Below, one piece after another: positions 1 through 6,762 of a DNA stretch of 16,352 bases. Each line of letters starts with the position of its first letter. Position 1 is the first letter of the stretch. The notes beneath the pieces were generated by a model that worked only from the letters and a program-made list of their open reading frames with translations, had not been told where the DNA came from and made no database searches. This DNA is from Chloroflexota bacterium. Lineage in GTDB: Bacteria > Chloroflexota > Dehalococcoidia > Tepidiformales > Tepidiformaceae. The stretch lies in assembly GCA_021823905.1 (NCBI GenBank), contig JAKALX010000027.1:1-16352 (forward strand), given 5' to 3'. The position numbers and the translations under genes were made by a program.

Positions 1-335
1 CCGCCGCCGAACTTGCCGCCGGCGTGGAGCACCGTCATGACGGTTTCGACGGCGGTCCTGCCGGTCTGCTTCTGGATGTCGACGGGGATGCCGCGCCCGT
101 TGTCGCGGACCGTGCACCAGCCGTTGGCGTGGATGGTCACCTCGACGCGGTCGCAGTAGCCGGCCATCGCTTCGTCGACGGCGTTGTCGACAAGCTCCTT
201 AATCAGGTGATGGAGGCCGGCCTTGTCGGTCGTGCCGATGTACATCCCGGGCCGGCGGCGGACAGCCTCCAGCCCTTCGAGCACCTGGATGTTGGCTGCG
301 GTGTACGAATTCGACGATGCCTGTTGAACAGTCAT
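1..335 (-). CDS. gyrB: DNA gyrase subunit B, N-terminal part (runs off left edge)
   Basis: Translating the minus strand from the ATG at 335-333 gives 111 codons of a GHKL-type type II topoisomerase ATPase domain. Visible motifs are VLEGLEAVRRRPGMYIG (about residues 18-34), HHLIKELVDNAVDEA with the catalytic Glu and Mg-binding Asn (about 42-56), and DNGRGIPVDIQ (Bergerat motif II, about 78-88), followed by TAVETVMTVLHAGGKFGGG at the window edge. GyrB uses ATP to drive negative supercoiling with GyrA. The LHAGGKF wording fits GyrB, although ParE shares much of this region and cannot be excluded from the first 111 residues. The next upstream residues lack coding character, so the ATG at 335 is the natural start. 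No strong Shine-Dalgarno sequence precedes it. Confidence 0.93.
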   Translation of the reverse strand, partial: MTVQQASSNSYTAANIQVLEGLEAVRRRPGMYIGTTDKAGLHHLIKELVDNAVDEAMAGYCDRVEVTIHANGWCTVRDNGRGIPVDIQKQTGRTAVETVMTVLHAGGKFGG

Positions 336-403
336 AGAGAGAGTTTTCTGCCTCGGCGCGCTGCAATGAGCGGGGGGAATCAAATGGCGCGCATACCTTC
401 TCA

Positions 404-432
404 ATTCTAGCAGGTACGACCCTGAATGACCA
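404..432 (-). promoter_or_regulatory. Candidate sigma-70-type promoter of gyrB
   Basis: Read on the minus strand, TGGTCA (432-427, 4 of 6 matches to TTGACA) is followed after 17 nt by TAGAAT (409-404, 5 of 6 matches to TATAAT). This would start transcription near 397 and leave a leader of about 60 nt before the gyrB ATG. It sits in the gap between gyrB and the plus-strand membrane gene, where no other gene is supported. The call rests on consensus matching only. Confidence 0.42.
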
Positions 433-607
433 TTTCGAAGCGGCAGGAATGGCTGCTGCGCGGCGCACCCAGCGGCCGGCGATCGTCACGGTTTCGAAGT
501 ATCTAGCGGCGTGCCCAGCAGCTACGATTCCGAGCATGACAGGCCATGTCTCAACCCGGATCGTGGCACGCCGGGCGGCGACGGATCGGCGGATCTTGAG
601 TGAGCGG

Positions 608-1021
608 ATGTGGCGGATCCTGGTGGCCGTGGCGATCTGGGCGAGCGTGGCCGGGATCTTCTTCGCGATCCCGCACACGACGGAGGATTTCGTCTACCAC
701 GTGCCGCGGAGCCGCTTCCACCTGAACGACGAGTTCAGCCTCTGGCTCTGGGCGGGGATCGCCGCGCTTCAGGTCGCCGGGATCGCACTGGCCTCGGCTC
801 GGAACAGGCTGGGCTTCGTGCTGCTCGCAGCAACGGGTGTGATCTGGGGCGTGGCGACCGTCGCCGACCACGCGGGCGACGTCTTTCTGCGCCAGCCCTG
901 GCGGGAGGCGCCGTCGTCGACGATCTGGGCGGCTGGCACGGTGCTGGCGAACCTCGCGGCGGCCGGTATTGCATGCGTTGTTGCGGCTTCCTGGCGGCGC
1001 GACGAGCCACGCCGCCGGTAA
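608..1021 (+). CDS. Small four-helix integral membrane protein, unknown function
   Basis: I do not recognise this family. From the ATG at 608 the product is 137 residues with four hydrophobic segments: about residues 3-22 (ILVAVAIWASVAG...), 44-62 (WLWAGIAALQVAG...), 67-88 (LGFVLLAATGVIWG...) and 104-125 (IWAAGTVLANLAAAG...). An extracytoplasmic-looking charged loop carrying HTTEDFVYHVPRSRFH lies between helices 1 and 2, and the tail is Arg-rich. The third codon positions are strongly GC-biased from 608 onward, which supports coding. Upstream in-frame ATGs at 449 and 536 exist, but GC bias falls to near background there. A weak GAG sits 7 nt before 608, so I prefer 608 while 536 remains possible. 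The gene converges on the permease gene with a gap of one base. Confidence 0.7.
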   Translation: MWRILVAVAIWASVAGIFFAIPHTTEDFVYHVPRSRFHLNDEFSLWLWAGIAALQVAGIALASARNRLGFVLLAATGVIWGVATVADHAGDVFLRQPWREAPSSTIWAAGTVLANLAAAGIACVVAASWRRDEPRRR

Positions 1022-1022
1022 C

Positions 1023-3044
1023 TCAGCGCTTCCGGCCAGCTGATCCCGGGCTGAACGGATAGGCTATGACCGAGACGCGGCTGCGGCGCTCCAGCAGGGT
1101 GGTCAGCCGCTTCAGGCTCTGGTTGACGAGCGGCCGCTGGTACCAGTGTGAGACTTCGAGCAGGGGCACCATGACCGTCAGCTCGTGCGGCGCCTGGCGC
1201 AGGCGGTCGTCGACGTACGACGCGATGGGGTCGGAGACAGTGCGATAGGGCGAGTCGATGACCACGAGGGGAATGTCGGGGAACTGGCGGCGCCATCGCT
1301 CGGCGACATGGGAAGGCTCGTCGGGATCGACCTGGACGTGGACGGCGGTGACGTCGCGCGACCGTTTGCAGGCGTCGCCGAGTGTCATCACCGTGGCAAG
1401 GTTGATGTCCTCGACAGGGACGATGATCGGGATACGCGATTCGCCGCTTGCCTTGAAGTCGAGGACGGCTTCTGGTGAGACGTTCAGGGCGCGCTTGAGG
1501 TTCTTGTAGAACTGCCCGATGAGCCAGGCGCAACTCGCCAGCACGGGGATCAGGATGACAACGACCCAGGCGCCCTCGGCGAACTTGGCCTCAAGGATGA
1601 CGAGAAAGACGACGGCGGTGGTCACCGCGCCCAGGCCGTTGACGGCCATCGCCATGCGCCAGCCCTGTGCACGCGACTTGAGCCAGTGCCGGACCATCCC
1701 TGCCTGGCTGAGGGTGAACGAGAGGAACACGCCCAGGGCGTAGAGCGGGATGAGGCGCGTCGTCGTCGCGTTGAAGGCCACGAGCAGCGCGGCGGAAAGG
1801 GCCGCAAGGACGATGATCCCCGAGCTGAAGACCAGGCGGTTGCCGCGAGCGTGAAAGATCCGTGGCATATAGCCGTCGCGCGCGAGGATCGCGGAAAGGC
1901 GGGGGAAGTCGGCGAACGAGGTGTTCGCGGCGAGGATAAGGATGCCGGCCGTCATGATGTTGAGCAGGGCGAGAAGGACGGAGCCGTGCCCGAACGCCTC
2001 GACGCCGAGCTGGGTAAGCACCGTGTTGTTCTCGTGCGGCACAAATCCAAAGTGGCGCGCGAGAAGGGTCGAGCCGAGGAAGAGGAAGCCAAGGATTGAG
2101 CCCATCCAGACGAGCGTGATGCGCGCGTTCGAAGCGGCGGGGCGCTTGAAGGCCTGAACGCCGTTGGAGATCGCCTCCACGCCGGTCATCGCGCTGCAGC
2201 CCGAGGCGAAGGCTTTGAGCACAAGGAGCAGGCCGAGCGTCTGAACGCCGGATACAGATTCGCGTGGGGTGCCCGCGGCGAGCGGGTTTTCGCCGTGGAA
2301 CACGACTTTCACCAGCGCGACGGCGATTGCCCCGGTCAGCAGAAAAATGAAGGCGTACGTCGGGATCGAGAACACCGTGCCCGATTCGCTGACGCCGCGC
2401 AGGTTGATGAGGGCGACGACGACGACGATGACAACGGCCAGCTCGACGGCGACAGGCCGGAAATCGCCGTTGAGCGAAGCGAGCGCGTCGATGCCCGAGG
2501 CGATCGACACGGAGACCGTGAGGACGTAATCGGTCAGGAGCGAGGCCGCGGCGATCAGCCCGGCAACGATGCCGAGGTTTTCGTGGGCGACGATGTAGGA
2601 GCCGCCGCCATTGGGGTAGGCGCGTACGGTCTGACGGTAGCTGGCGACGACGATGGCGAGCAGCACTGTAATCGCGACGGCGATCGGCAATGACCAGCGC
2701 ATGGCGCCCGAGCCGGCGAGGAGGAGGACGAAGAGGATCTCCTGCGGGGCGTAGGCGACCGACGAGATCGCGTCGGAGGAGAACACCGCCAGGGCCTTGA
2801 TCTTGCTCAGGCGCTCGCCCTCGAGGCGATGGCTCGCAAGCGTTGTGCCGAGCACGCGGTCGCGGACGGCGAGGTAACGGCCCTTCCAGCCGGTGCGCCG
2901 TTCGGCGTACTCGGTCGCCTCGAAGTGGCCGCGCTCGGTTTCGACGATGCCGGCGTGTGGGAGCTCCACCCGGTAGCGGGAGACCCGGCCGCGCCGGTCG
3001 GTCGCCGGGCTTATTTGCGGGCCAGTCCCCGAAGGTTGTGGCAT
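1023..3044 (-). CDS. KimA-like K+/H+ symporter of the APC superfamily
   Basis: This 673-residue permease has about 12 membrane helices (residues 80-515) and a cytosolic C-terminal domain (about 535-665) with the alternating strand pattern of universal-stress-like domains (SRIPIIVPVED..., RVSVIAYPF). The sequence LSKIKALAVFSSDAISSVAY is characteristic of B. subtilis KimA (YdaO). Residues I recall as forming the K+ pathway in KimA are all in place: D91 and Y98, D172, Y173, T176 and S180 (TDYVLTVSVS), T287 and E290 (MTGVEA), and Y435. The D91-Y98 and D91-D172 spacings equal those of KimA. The family imports K+ with protons and is inhibited by c-di-AMP in Firmicutes. About 55 residues of extra N-terminus precede the conserved core. 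No good Shine-Dalgarno sequence precedes the ATG at 3044, so a later start is possible. An amino-acid permease role is the main alternative. Confidence 0.85.
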   Translation of the reverse strand: MPQPSGTGPQISPATDRRGRVSRYRVELPHAGIVETERGHFEATEYAERRTGWKGRYLAVRDRVLGTTLASHRLEGERLSKIKALAVFSSDAISSVAYAPQEILFVLLLAGSGAMRWSLPIAVAITVLLAIVVASYRQTVRAYPNGGGSYIVAHENLGIVAGLIAAASLLTDYVLTVSVSIASGIDALASLNGDFRPVAVELAVVIVVVVALINLRGVSESGTVFSIPTYAFIFLLTGAIAVALVKVVFHGENPLAAGTPRESVSGVQTLGLLLVLKAFASGCSAMTGVEAISNGVQAFKRPAASNARITLVWMGSILGFLFLGSTLLARHFGFVPHENNTVLTQLGVEAFGHGSVLLALLNIMTAGILILAANTSFADFPRLSAILARDGYMPRIFHARGNRLVFSSGIIVLAALSAALLVAFNATTTRLIPLYALGVFLSFTLSQAGMVRHWLKSRAQGWRMAMAVNGLGAVTTAVVFLVILEAKFAEGAWVVVILIPVLASCAWLIGQFYKNLKRALNVSPEAVLDFKASGESRIPIIVPVEDINLATVMTLGDACKRSRDVTAVHVQVDPDEPSHVAERWRRQFPDIPLVVIDSPYRTVSDPIASYVDDRLRQAPHELTVMVPLLEVSHWYQRPLVNQSLKRLTTLLERRSRVSVIAYPFSPGSAGRKR

Positions 3045-3088
3045 AGAGACGAGCTTACCCCCGCCTCGGAACAGGCGTCACTGTTCGA

Positions 3089-3117
3089 TTCGTACTACGT
3101 CCGCGCACTCCCGTCGA
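3089..3117 (-). promoter_or_regulatory. Weak candidate promoter of the KimA-like gene
   Basis: On the minus strand TCGACG (3117-3112, 4 of 6 to TTGACA) and TACGAA (3094-3089, 3 of 6 to TATAAT) are separated by 17 nt. This would give a leader of about 38 nt before the ATG at 3044. It is the best-spaced pair I found in the divergent region, but the match is modest. Confidence 0.25.
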
Positions 3118-3158
3118 TGTCCACTCGCCATACGACACATGAACGTAATCTGCTGTTT

Positions 3159-3207
3159 GCCAGCGCCACGCCCCGCGCACATCCGTTCGTGGATGTCAGA
3201 CGCTGGC
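3159..3207. other. Nested inverted repeat in the divergent intergenic region
   Basis: The intergenic region 3045-3337 holds no convincing gene. Within it, GCCAGCG (3159-3165) is complementary to CGCTGGC (3201-3207). Inside that, ACATCC (3179-3184) is complementary to GGATGT (3191-3196) with a six-base loop. The two arms could form a two-stage stem in RNA from either strand, or mark protein-binding sites between the divergent permease and MFS genes. I looked for the c-di-AMP (ydaO-type) riboswitch expected upstream of some KimA genes and do not recognise it. Confidence 0.35.
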
Positions 3208-3293
3208 GATCGCGCCCTGGGGCCCCGCCAGCCGAGCGCCTGGGCCGCGGGCAACGGGCCTCGCCCCCTCGATGGTCCGGCCTGCCAATTCCT

Positions 3294-3320
3294 GGCGGCG
3301 TAACAGTTAACCCGCCTTTT
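3294..3320 (+). promoter_or_regulatory. Inverted repeat with T-run upstream of the MFS gene
   Basis: GGCGG (3294-3298) pairs with CCGCC (3312-3316) around a 13-nt loop and is followed by TTTTCTT, the outline of a weak intrinsic terminator or attenuator on the plus strand. The loop also contains the nine-base palindrome TAAC-A-GTTA (3301-3309), which could be a repressor operator. It lies 18 nt before the first possible start of the MFS gene, a plausible place for control of an exporter. The five-pair stem is short, so this is tentative. Confidence 0.25.
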
Positions 3321-3337
3321 CTTGCTCACGGCGAGGC

Positions 3338-4867
3338 GTGTGGACTGGGCTCCGGCGACCACGTAGCGTGGCGGATCGAGTGATCCGCCGCATCCCCTAC
3401 AAGTACCTCGTCGCCATTGTGTTCATGTTCGGGCTGTTCATGGACCTCATGGACACAACCGTCGTGAACGTCGCTGTTCCCGACCTGACGCGAGAGTTCA
3501 AGGCCTCAACGTCGGCGGTGGAGTGGACGGTCACCGGCTACCTGCTGAGCCTGGCCGTCTTCATTCCCGCAGCCGGCTTCCTCTCCGACCGGTTCGGCAC
3601 GAAGCGCGTCTTCCTTGCGGCGATGACGATCTTCGTCGTCGCGTCGGCGGCCTGCGGGCAGGCCCACAGCCTGGCCGAGCTCGTCGCATTTCGATTCCTC
3701 CAGGGCATGGGCGGCGGAATGATGACCCCCGTGGGCACCGCCATGCTCTCGCGTGAGTTCCCCGGGGCGGAACGGGCCAAGGCCAGCGCGCTCATCTCGG
3801 TCCCGGTCGTCCTCGCGCCGACCGTTGGCCCGGTACTCGGCGGTTACCTGGTCGAGTACGTGAGCTGGCGCTGGATTTTCTACATCAACCTCCCCGTTGG
3901 TCTGGCGGGCCTGACGTTCGGTTTCAAGTACCTGGAGGAGCATCGCGAGGCGTACGCCCGCGAGGGGTTTGACGCCGTCGGGCTGATCACCGGCGGAGCC
4001 GCCGCCGCCATGCTCCTCTATTCGCTGGCTTCAGCCGCAACCGCGGGTTGGACATCGCGGTCCGTCGTCGGCTGGGGCGTCGCGGGTACCCTGTTCGGGC
4101 TTGCGTTCATCGCCCGCGAGTTGCGCGCGCACCCGCCGATCATCGACCTCGCGCTGTTCAAACGTTCCCTGTTCTTGCTCGGGAACGCGACGGTGATGCC
4201 GGCCTTCGGCGTGTTCGCCGGGTTCATCTTTCTGCTCACTCTCTACCTTCAGCAGTTGCAGGGGCGGACGCCCTTCGACGCCGGGCTCATCCAGGGGCCG
4301 GCGGCGATCGGGACGGCGGTTTCCCTTCCCCTCGCGAGCCGGCTCTACGGGCGGGTCGGGCCCCGGAAGATGATGCTCGGCGGGTTCGGCCTCTCGATGC
4401 TGGCGCTTGCGCCGTTCGTGACGCTCGACGCGTCGTCGCCCACCTGGATCGTGGTCGTGTTCCTCTTCCTTCGCGGCTTTCCCTTCGCCTTTTCGATGGT
4501 CGCCGCTCAGACCATCATCTTTGGGCCCCTGGAGAGTGCGAAGCAGGGATCTGGAAGCTCCGTCTACAACACGCTCAGGCAGGTCGCGGCATCGTTTGGC
4601 GTCGCGCTCATCGCCAGCATCCAGCTCAGCCGCATGAGCTCGCACCTCCACGAGTTGATGGCCAGCGAGCAACTGGCGACGCCGACCGCGGCCGTCCAAC
4701 GGCACGCCATGGCGCTCGGGTTCCGCGATGCGTTCGTCGTCTGCGTCGCTCTGATGCTGATCCCGTTGACGCTCGCGTTCTTCGTCAACGACCGGAAGGC
4801 AGCCGAATCGCTTAGCCGTCGCGCGGCGGCCCCCGGGGCAGCAGCCGCTATCCCAGGTCGTGACTGA
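3338..4867 (+). CDS. MFS drug-type exporter, DHA2 (EmrB/QacA-like, 14 TM)
   Basis: The 509-residue product is a proton-driven efflux permease of the major facilitator superfamily. About 14 hydrophobic helices match the DHA2 subfamily. Recognisable motifs are MDTTVVNVAVP in helix 1 (38-48), motif A GFLSDRFGTKR (80-90), FLQGMGGGMMTP (120-131) and motif C LAPTVGPVLGG (159-169), followed by WRWIFYINLPVG (177-188). The substrate cannot be read from sequence. The start is uncertain. GTG at 3338 has GAGG only one base upstream, and in-frame GTGs at 3368 and 3380 are alternatives; the first ATG lies inside helix 1. No HlyD/EmrA-type adaptor gene is nearby, as expected for a single-membrane organism. 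The stop is 3 nt before the next gene, so the two are probably co-transcribed. Confidence 0.92.
   Translation: MWTGLRRPRSVADRVIRRIPYKYLVAIVFMFGLFMDLMDTTVVNVAVPDLTREFKASTSAVEWTVTGYLLSLAVFIPAAGFLSDRFGTKRVFLAAMTIFVVASAACGQAHSLAELVAFRFLQGMGGGMMTPVGTAMLSREFPGAERAKASALISVPVVLAPTVGPVLGGYLVEYVSWRWIFYINLPVGLAGLTFGFKYLEEHREAYAREGFDAVGLITGGAAAAMLLYSLASAATAGWTSRSVVGWGVAGTLFGLAFIARELRAHPPIIDLALFKRSLFLLGNATVMPAFGVFAGFIFLLTLYLQQLQGRTPFDAGLIQGPAAIGTAVSLPLASRLYGRVGPRKMMLGGFGLSMLALAPFVTLDASSPTWIVVVFLFLRGFPFAFSMVAAQTIIFGPLESAKQGSGSSVYNTLRQVAASFGVALIASIQLSRMSSHLHELMASEQLATPTAAVQRHAMALGFRDAFVVCVALMLIPLTLAFFVNDRKAAESLSRRAAAPGAAAAIPGRD
3368..3391 (+). promoter_or_regulatory. Ten-pair hairpin over alternative start codons of the MFS gene
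   Basis: GGCGGATC (3370-3377) and GATCCGCC (3382-3389) are perfect complements around the loop GAGT. The stem extends by U-G (3369/3390) and G-C (3368/3391) to ten pairs. The in-frame GTG codons at 3368 and 3380 lie in the 5' arm and at the loop boundary. If either is the real start, folding would hide it from ribosomes. If translation starts at 3338, the hairpin is simply early coding sequence. Confidence 0.4.
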
Positions 4868-4870
4868 GCG

Positions 4871-5521
4871 ATGTCCACGCAGGGCCATATCCGCGTCGTC
4901 ACCGTCTCCCGCCAGATCGGCTCGAACGGAGAGGCAATTGCCCGGGAAGTGGCGAACCGCCTGGAGTTTCGCTACCTCGACCGGGAGGTAATCGTGCGCG
5001 CCTCGGAGGAGGCGGGCGTGACGCCCGAGCTGGTAGCCGACGCGGAACACCTGCCTTCGCTGAAGGCGCGGATGCTGCGCGCGCTCAGCAGCTCGTCCGA
5101 GATGATGGCCGCCTCGTGGCTCGCGCTGGCGCCTCCCCTGCCCGACGCGGTCTACACCTCTGAGCACTACCGCGGGTTGCTGGAGGACGTCATCCGCGAA
5201 GTCGCGCGCGAGGGGTCCGCGGTCATTCTCGGCCATGGCGCCCAGATCATCCTGCGTGATCGCTGGGACGTGTTGCGCGTGCTCGTGAGCGCAAGTCCTC
5301 AAACGCGCGTCATGCGGTTGAGTGAGCAGATGCCCGACGGGGAGGCCGAGGCGGCTCGCCGCGAAATGGAACGCTCGGATGCCGAGCGGGCAGGCTATTT
5401 CGAACGCGTGTACGGCGCCCAATGGCTCTCCCCGGCGCTCTACGACCTTTGCCTGGGCACGGACCGCTGGTCGGTCGCCGAAGCCGCGAGCCTTGTCTGT
5501 GCGGCGGCGCGGGCACGGTAG
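4871..5521 (+). CDS. Cytidylate-kinase-like P-loop protein
   Basis: The 216-residue product matches the cytidylate kinase-like family (Pfam Cytidylate_kin2 as I recall). It opens with VVTVSRQIGSNGEAIAREVA (9-28), which is the family's version of the P-loop; the usual GKST lysine-containing end is replaced by GSNGEAIA. LEFRYLDREVIV (31-42) follows. A mid-protein stretch VILGHGAQIILRD corresponds to the usual 'vivGRga.~il' strand, then VLRVLVSASPQTRVMRL and the Arg-containing lid region (EAARREMERSDAERAGYF), and finally LYDLCLGTDRWSVAEAASLV, which resembles the conserved NT...s.e.a end. The cellular substrate of this family is not established to my knowledge; CMP phosphorylation is not assured. 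ATG at 4871 follows the MFS stop by 3 nt, implying translational coupling. Confidence 0.82.
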   Translation: MSTQGHIRVVTVSRQIGSNGEAIAREVANRLEFRYLDREVIVRASEEAGVTPELVADAEHLPSLKARMLRALSSSSEMMAASWLALAPPLPDAVYTSEHYRGLLEDVIREVAREGSAVILGHGAQIILRDRWDVLRVLVSASPQTRVMRLSEQMPDGEAEAARREMERSDAERAGYFERVYGAQWLSPALYDLCLGTDRWSVAEAASLVCAAARAR

Positions 5522-5588
5522 CGCGGCCGCGCCCGGAAAGGCGACATAGTTCGCGCGCCGGGTTCAGAACGGAAATCGTACAGGCGGA

Positions 5589-5616
5589 TTCGCAATTCTT
5601 CGTGCCACAATAGATT
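5589..5616 (+). promoter_or_regulatory. Candidate promoter of thyX, overlapped by an inverted repeat
   Basis: TTCGCA (5589-5594, 4 of 6) and TAGATT (5611-5616, 4 of 6) are spaced 16 nt apart, predicting a start near 5623 and a leader of about 54 nt. An inverted repeat, GCCACAA (5604-5610) with TTGTGGC (5624-5630), brackets the -10 element and predicted start, so it could be an operator or a hairpin that ends transcription from the upstream MFS/kinase unit. Evidence is consensus matching only. Confidence 0.33.
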
Positions 5617-5638
5617 GGCCGGTTTGTGGCTTCGCCAG

Positions 5639-5666
5639 GAATCGCGAATCGTGAATCGTGAATTGG
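5639..5666 (+). repeat. Heptamer tandem repeat (unit GAATCGT, four copies)
   Basis: Four consecutive seven-base units run GAATCGC, GAATCGT, GAATCGT, GAATTGG. They end 10 nt before the thyX ATG, and the last unit supplies the GGA that may serve as ribosome-binding site. The complementary unit TTCACGA is the one that, repeated, would encode the odd peptide FTIHDSR often seen in spurious ORFs of environmental genomes, so it may be a mobile or slippage-prone intergenic microsatellite. Confidence 0.75.
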
Positions 5667-5676
5667 AAATAGGCCC

Positions 5677-6498
5677 ATGGCCATCCAGGTGACCCTCATC
5701 TCGCACACGCCCGACCCGTTGCGTTCGCTCTACATGGCGTACCGCACGTGCTATTCGCAGCTGACGCCGCAGCAGGTGTTGAAGCGCATCGACGACGAGC
5801 GGATCGACCGCGAAACGATGCGCGAGTTCATCGAGGAGCGGCTGAAGACCGGGCACGCCAGCCCGCTGGAGCAGATCGTCTTCGAGTTCGGGATCTCGGG
5901 CGTCTCGCGGGCCTTCAGCCACCAGTTCGTCCGCCACCGGGTGGGGATCTCGTTCGAACAGCAGAGCCAGCGTTACGTGACCTACAGGGGCGGCGAGTTT
6001 CCCTATACGGTGCCGGAGACGGTGAAGCGCGCGGGACTCGAGGAGCGGATGGACGAGCTTTTCGACCGCGTCGGCGACCTCTACGAGGAGATGGTGGCTG
6101 CCGGCGTCCCGGCCGAGGACGCACGCTTCCTGTTGCCGAACGCGACGAACACGAACTTCAAGATCACGGTGAACTTCCAGAGCCTGTTGCACATCTGCGA
6201 CCTTCGGCTCTGCACGCGGGCGCAATGGGAGTTCCGCAAGGTCGCCGCGCTCCTGCGGGCCGAGGTGATGAAGGTGACGCCCGAGCTGGGCCGCTACCTC
6301 CAGCCGAAATGCGGCGAGCACCGGCTGGGCTACTGCGACGAAAGCGAGAAGGACTGGGAGGCTTGCCCGATCGGGCGGGTGCGCCCGCACAAGCAGGTCC
6401 TCTTCCGCATCTACGACCAGTACCGGCGGGGCGAGCTGCAGCCGCTGCGCGACGAGGACTGGGCGGCGATCGAAGAGCAGGAGCTGGCCGGGGGCTGA
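5677..6498 (+). CDS. thyX: Flavin-dependent thymidylate synthase
   Basis: ThyX makes dTMP from dUMP using methylenetetrahydrofolate, NADPH and FAD. The 273-residue product shows the ThyX signature RHR (86-88) with VGISFEQQSQRY following, in which the conserved Ser (97) comes eight rather than seven residues after RHR. Other family landmarks are GHASPLEQIVFEF (59-71), DARFLLPNATNT (148-159) and LRLCTRAQWEFR (176-187) carrying the dUMP-binding Arg. The C-terminal part has three cysteines in a KCGEHRLGYC...EACP arrangement (212, 220, 230), a pattern I recall from other bacterial ThyX proteins. The ATG at 5677 fits the usual N-terminus; AGG lies 3 nt and GGA 9 nt upstream. The presence of ThyX suggests the genome may lack classical ThyA. 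Confidence 0.96.
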   Translation: MAIQVTLISHTPDPLRSLYMAYRTCYSQLTPQQVLKRIDDERIDRETMREFIEERLKTGHASPLEQIVFEFGISGVSRAFSHQFVRHRVGISFEQQSQRYVTYRGGEFPYTVPETVKRAGLEERMDELFDRVGDLYEEMVAAGVPAEDARFLLPNATNTNFKITVNFQSLLHICDLRLCTRAQWEFRKVAALLRAEVMKVTPELGRYLQPKCGEHRLGYCDESEKDWEACPIGRVRPHKQVLFRIYDQYRRGELQPLRDEDWAAIEEQELAGG

Positions 6499-6511
6499 GG
6501 CGCTTCAGCTC
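6492..6511. terminator. Candidate bidirectional hairpin between convergent thyX and the small gene
   Basis: GGGCTGAG (6492-6499) pairs with TTCAGCTC (6504-6511) around the tetraloop GCGC, including two G-U pairs. The stem contains the stop codons of both convergent genes (TGA at 6496-6498 on plus, 6507-6505 on minus). There is no U-run on either side, so it would be a weak or Rho-assisted terminator. Confidence 0.4.
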
Positions 6512-6762
6512 GCCGCGCGGCGGGTGGCAGGTTCGAGGAGCGGCGCGAGCAGCTCGCGGAGGGTCTCCTCCGGGAGGTCGTTCGTCGAGACCTCGGCGAA
6601 CATGTGCTCGATGGCCCAGACGAGTTCCGCGACGTCACTGCCCTCGGGGAAACCCATCGGCCAGGTGGCGCCCACGAACCAGCGGCGGAAAGCGTCACGA
6701 TCTTCCGCGCCAGCGAGGTAGCGTTCAAGATGTTGACGCACTTCAATCTCAAGGTTGTCCAT
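6505..6762 (-). CDS. Small acidic hypothetical protein (85 aa)
   Basis: No function is recognised. The 85-residue product, from ATG at 6762-6760, is predicted largely helical: EIEVRQHLERYLAGAEDRDA, then FRRWFVGATWPMG, then AELVWAIEHMFAEVS and EETLRELLAPLLE. The pattern of an N-terminal helix, a W/F-rich turn and a second helix resembles a family of small uncharacterised bacterial proteins I have seen in high-GC genomes. The hydrophobic face and acidic net charge suggest a soluble protein that binds a partner. A TTG at 6822 would lengthen it, but ATG 6762 is more natural and is preceded by a G-rich stretch (CTGGGGGCG) as possible ribosome site. Its ATG overlaps that of the divergent plus-strand gene. 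Confidence 0.72.
   Translation of the reverse strand: MDNLEIEVRQHLERYLAGAEDRDAFRRWFVGATWPMGFPEGSDVAELVWAIEHMFAEVSTNDLPEETLRELLAPLLEPATRRAAS

Noticed and set aside
24..410. Plus-strand ORF of 128 residues at the left edge
   Set aside because: It is the antisense shadow of gyrB, whose GHKL motifs are unmistakable on the minus strand.
1014..1036. Short GCCGG/CCGGC inverted repeat between the membrane gene and permease
   Set aside because: Five pairs with a 13-nt loop and no T-run; too weak to call a terminator.
769..1533. Long minus-strand ORF across the permease 3' end
   Set aside because: Arg/Pro/His-rich composition without motifs; it overlaps the permease gene in another frame.
3078..3362. 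94-residue minus-strand ORF in the permease/MFS intergenic region
   Set aside because: No motifs, no ribosome site, Arg/Gly-rich composition, and it overlaps the MFS start region.
4031..5422. 463-residue minus-strand ORF
   Set aside because: It lies antisense to the MFS and kinase-like genes, has low-complexity RHDE-rich composition and no recognisable domain.
5521..5532. Perfect 12-bp palindrome GCGCGGCCGCGC after the kinase-like gene
   Set aside because: It leaves no loop for an RNA hairpin and such palindromes are expected by chance in GC-rich DNA.
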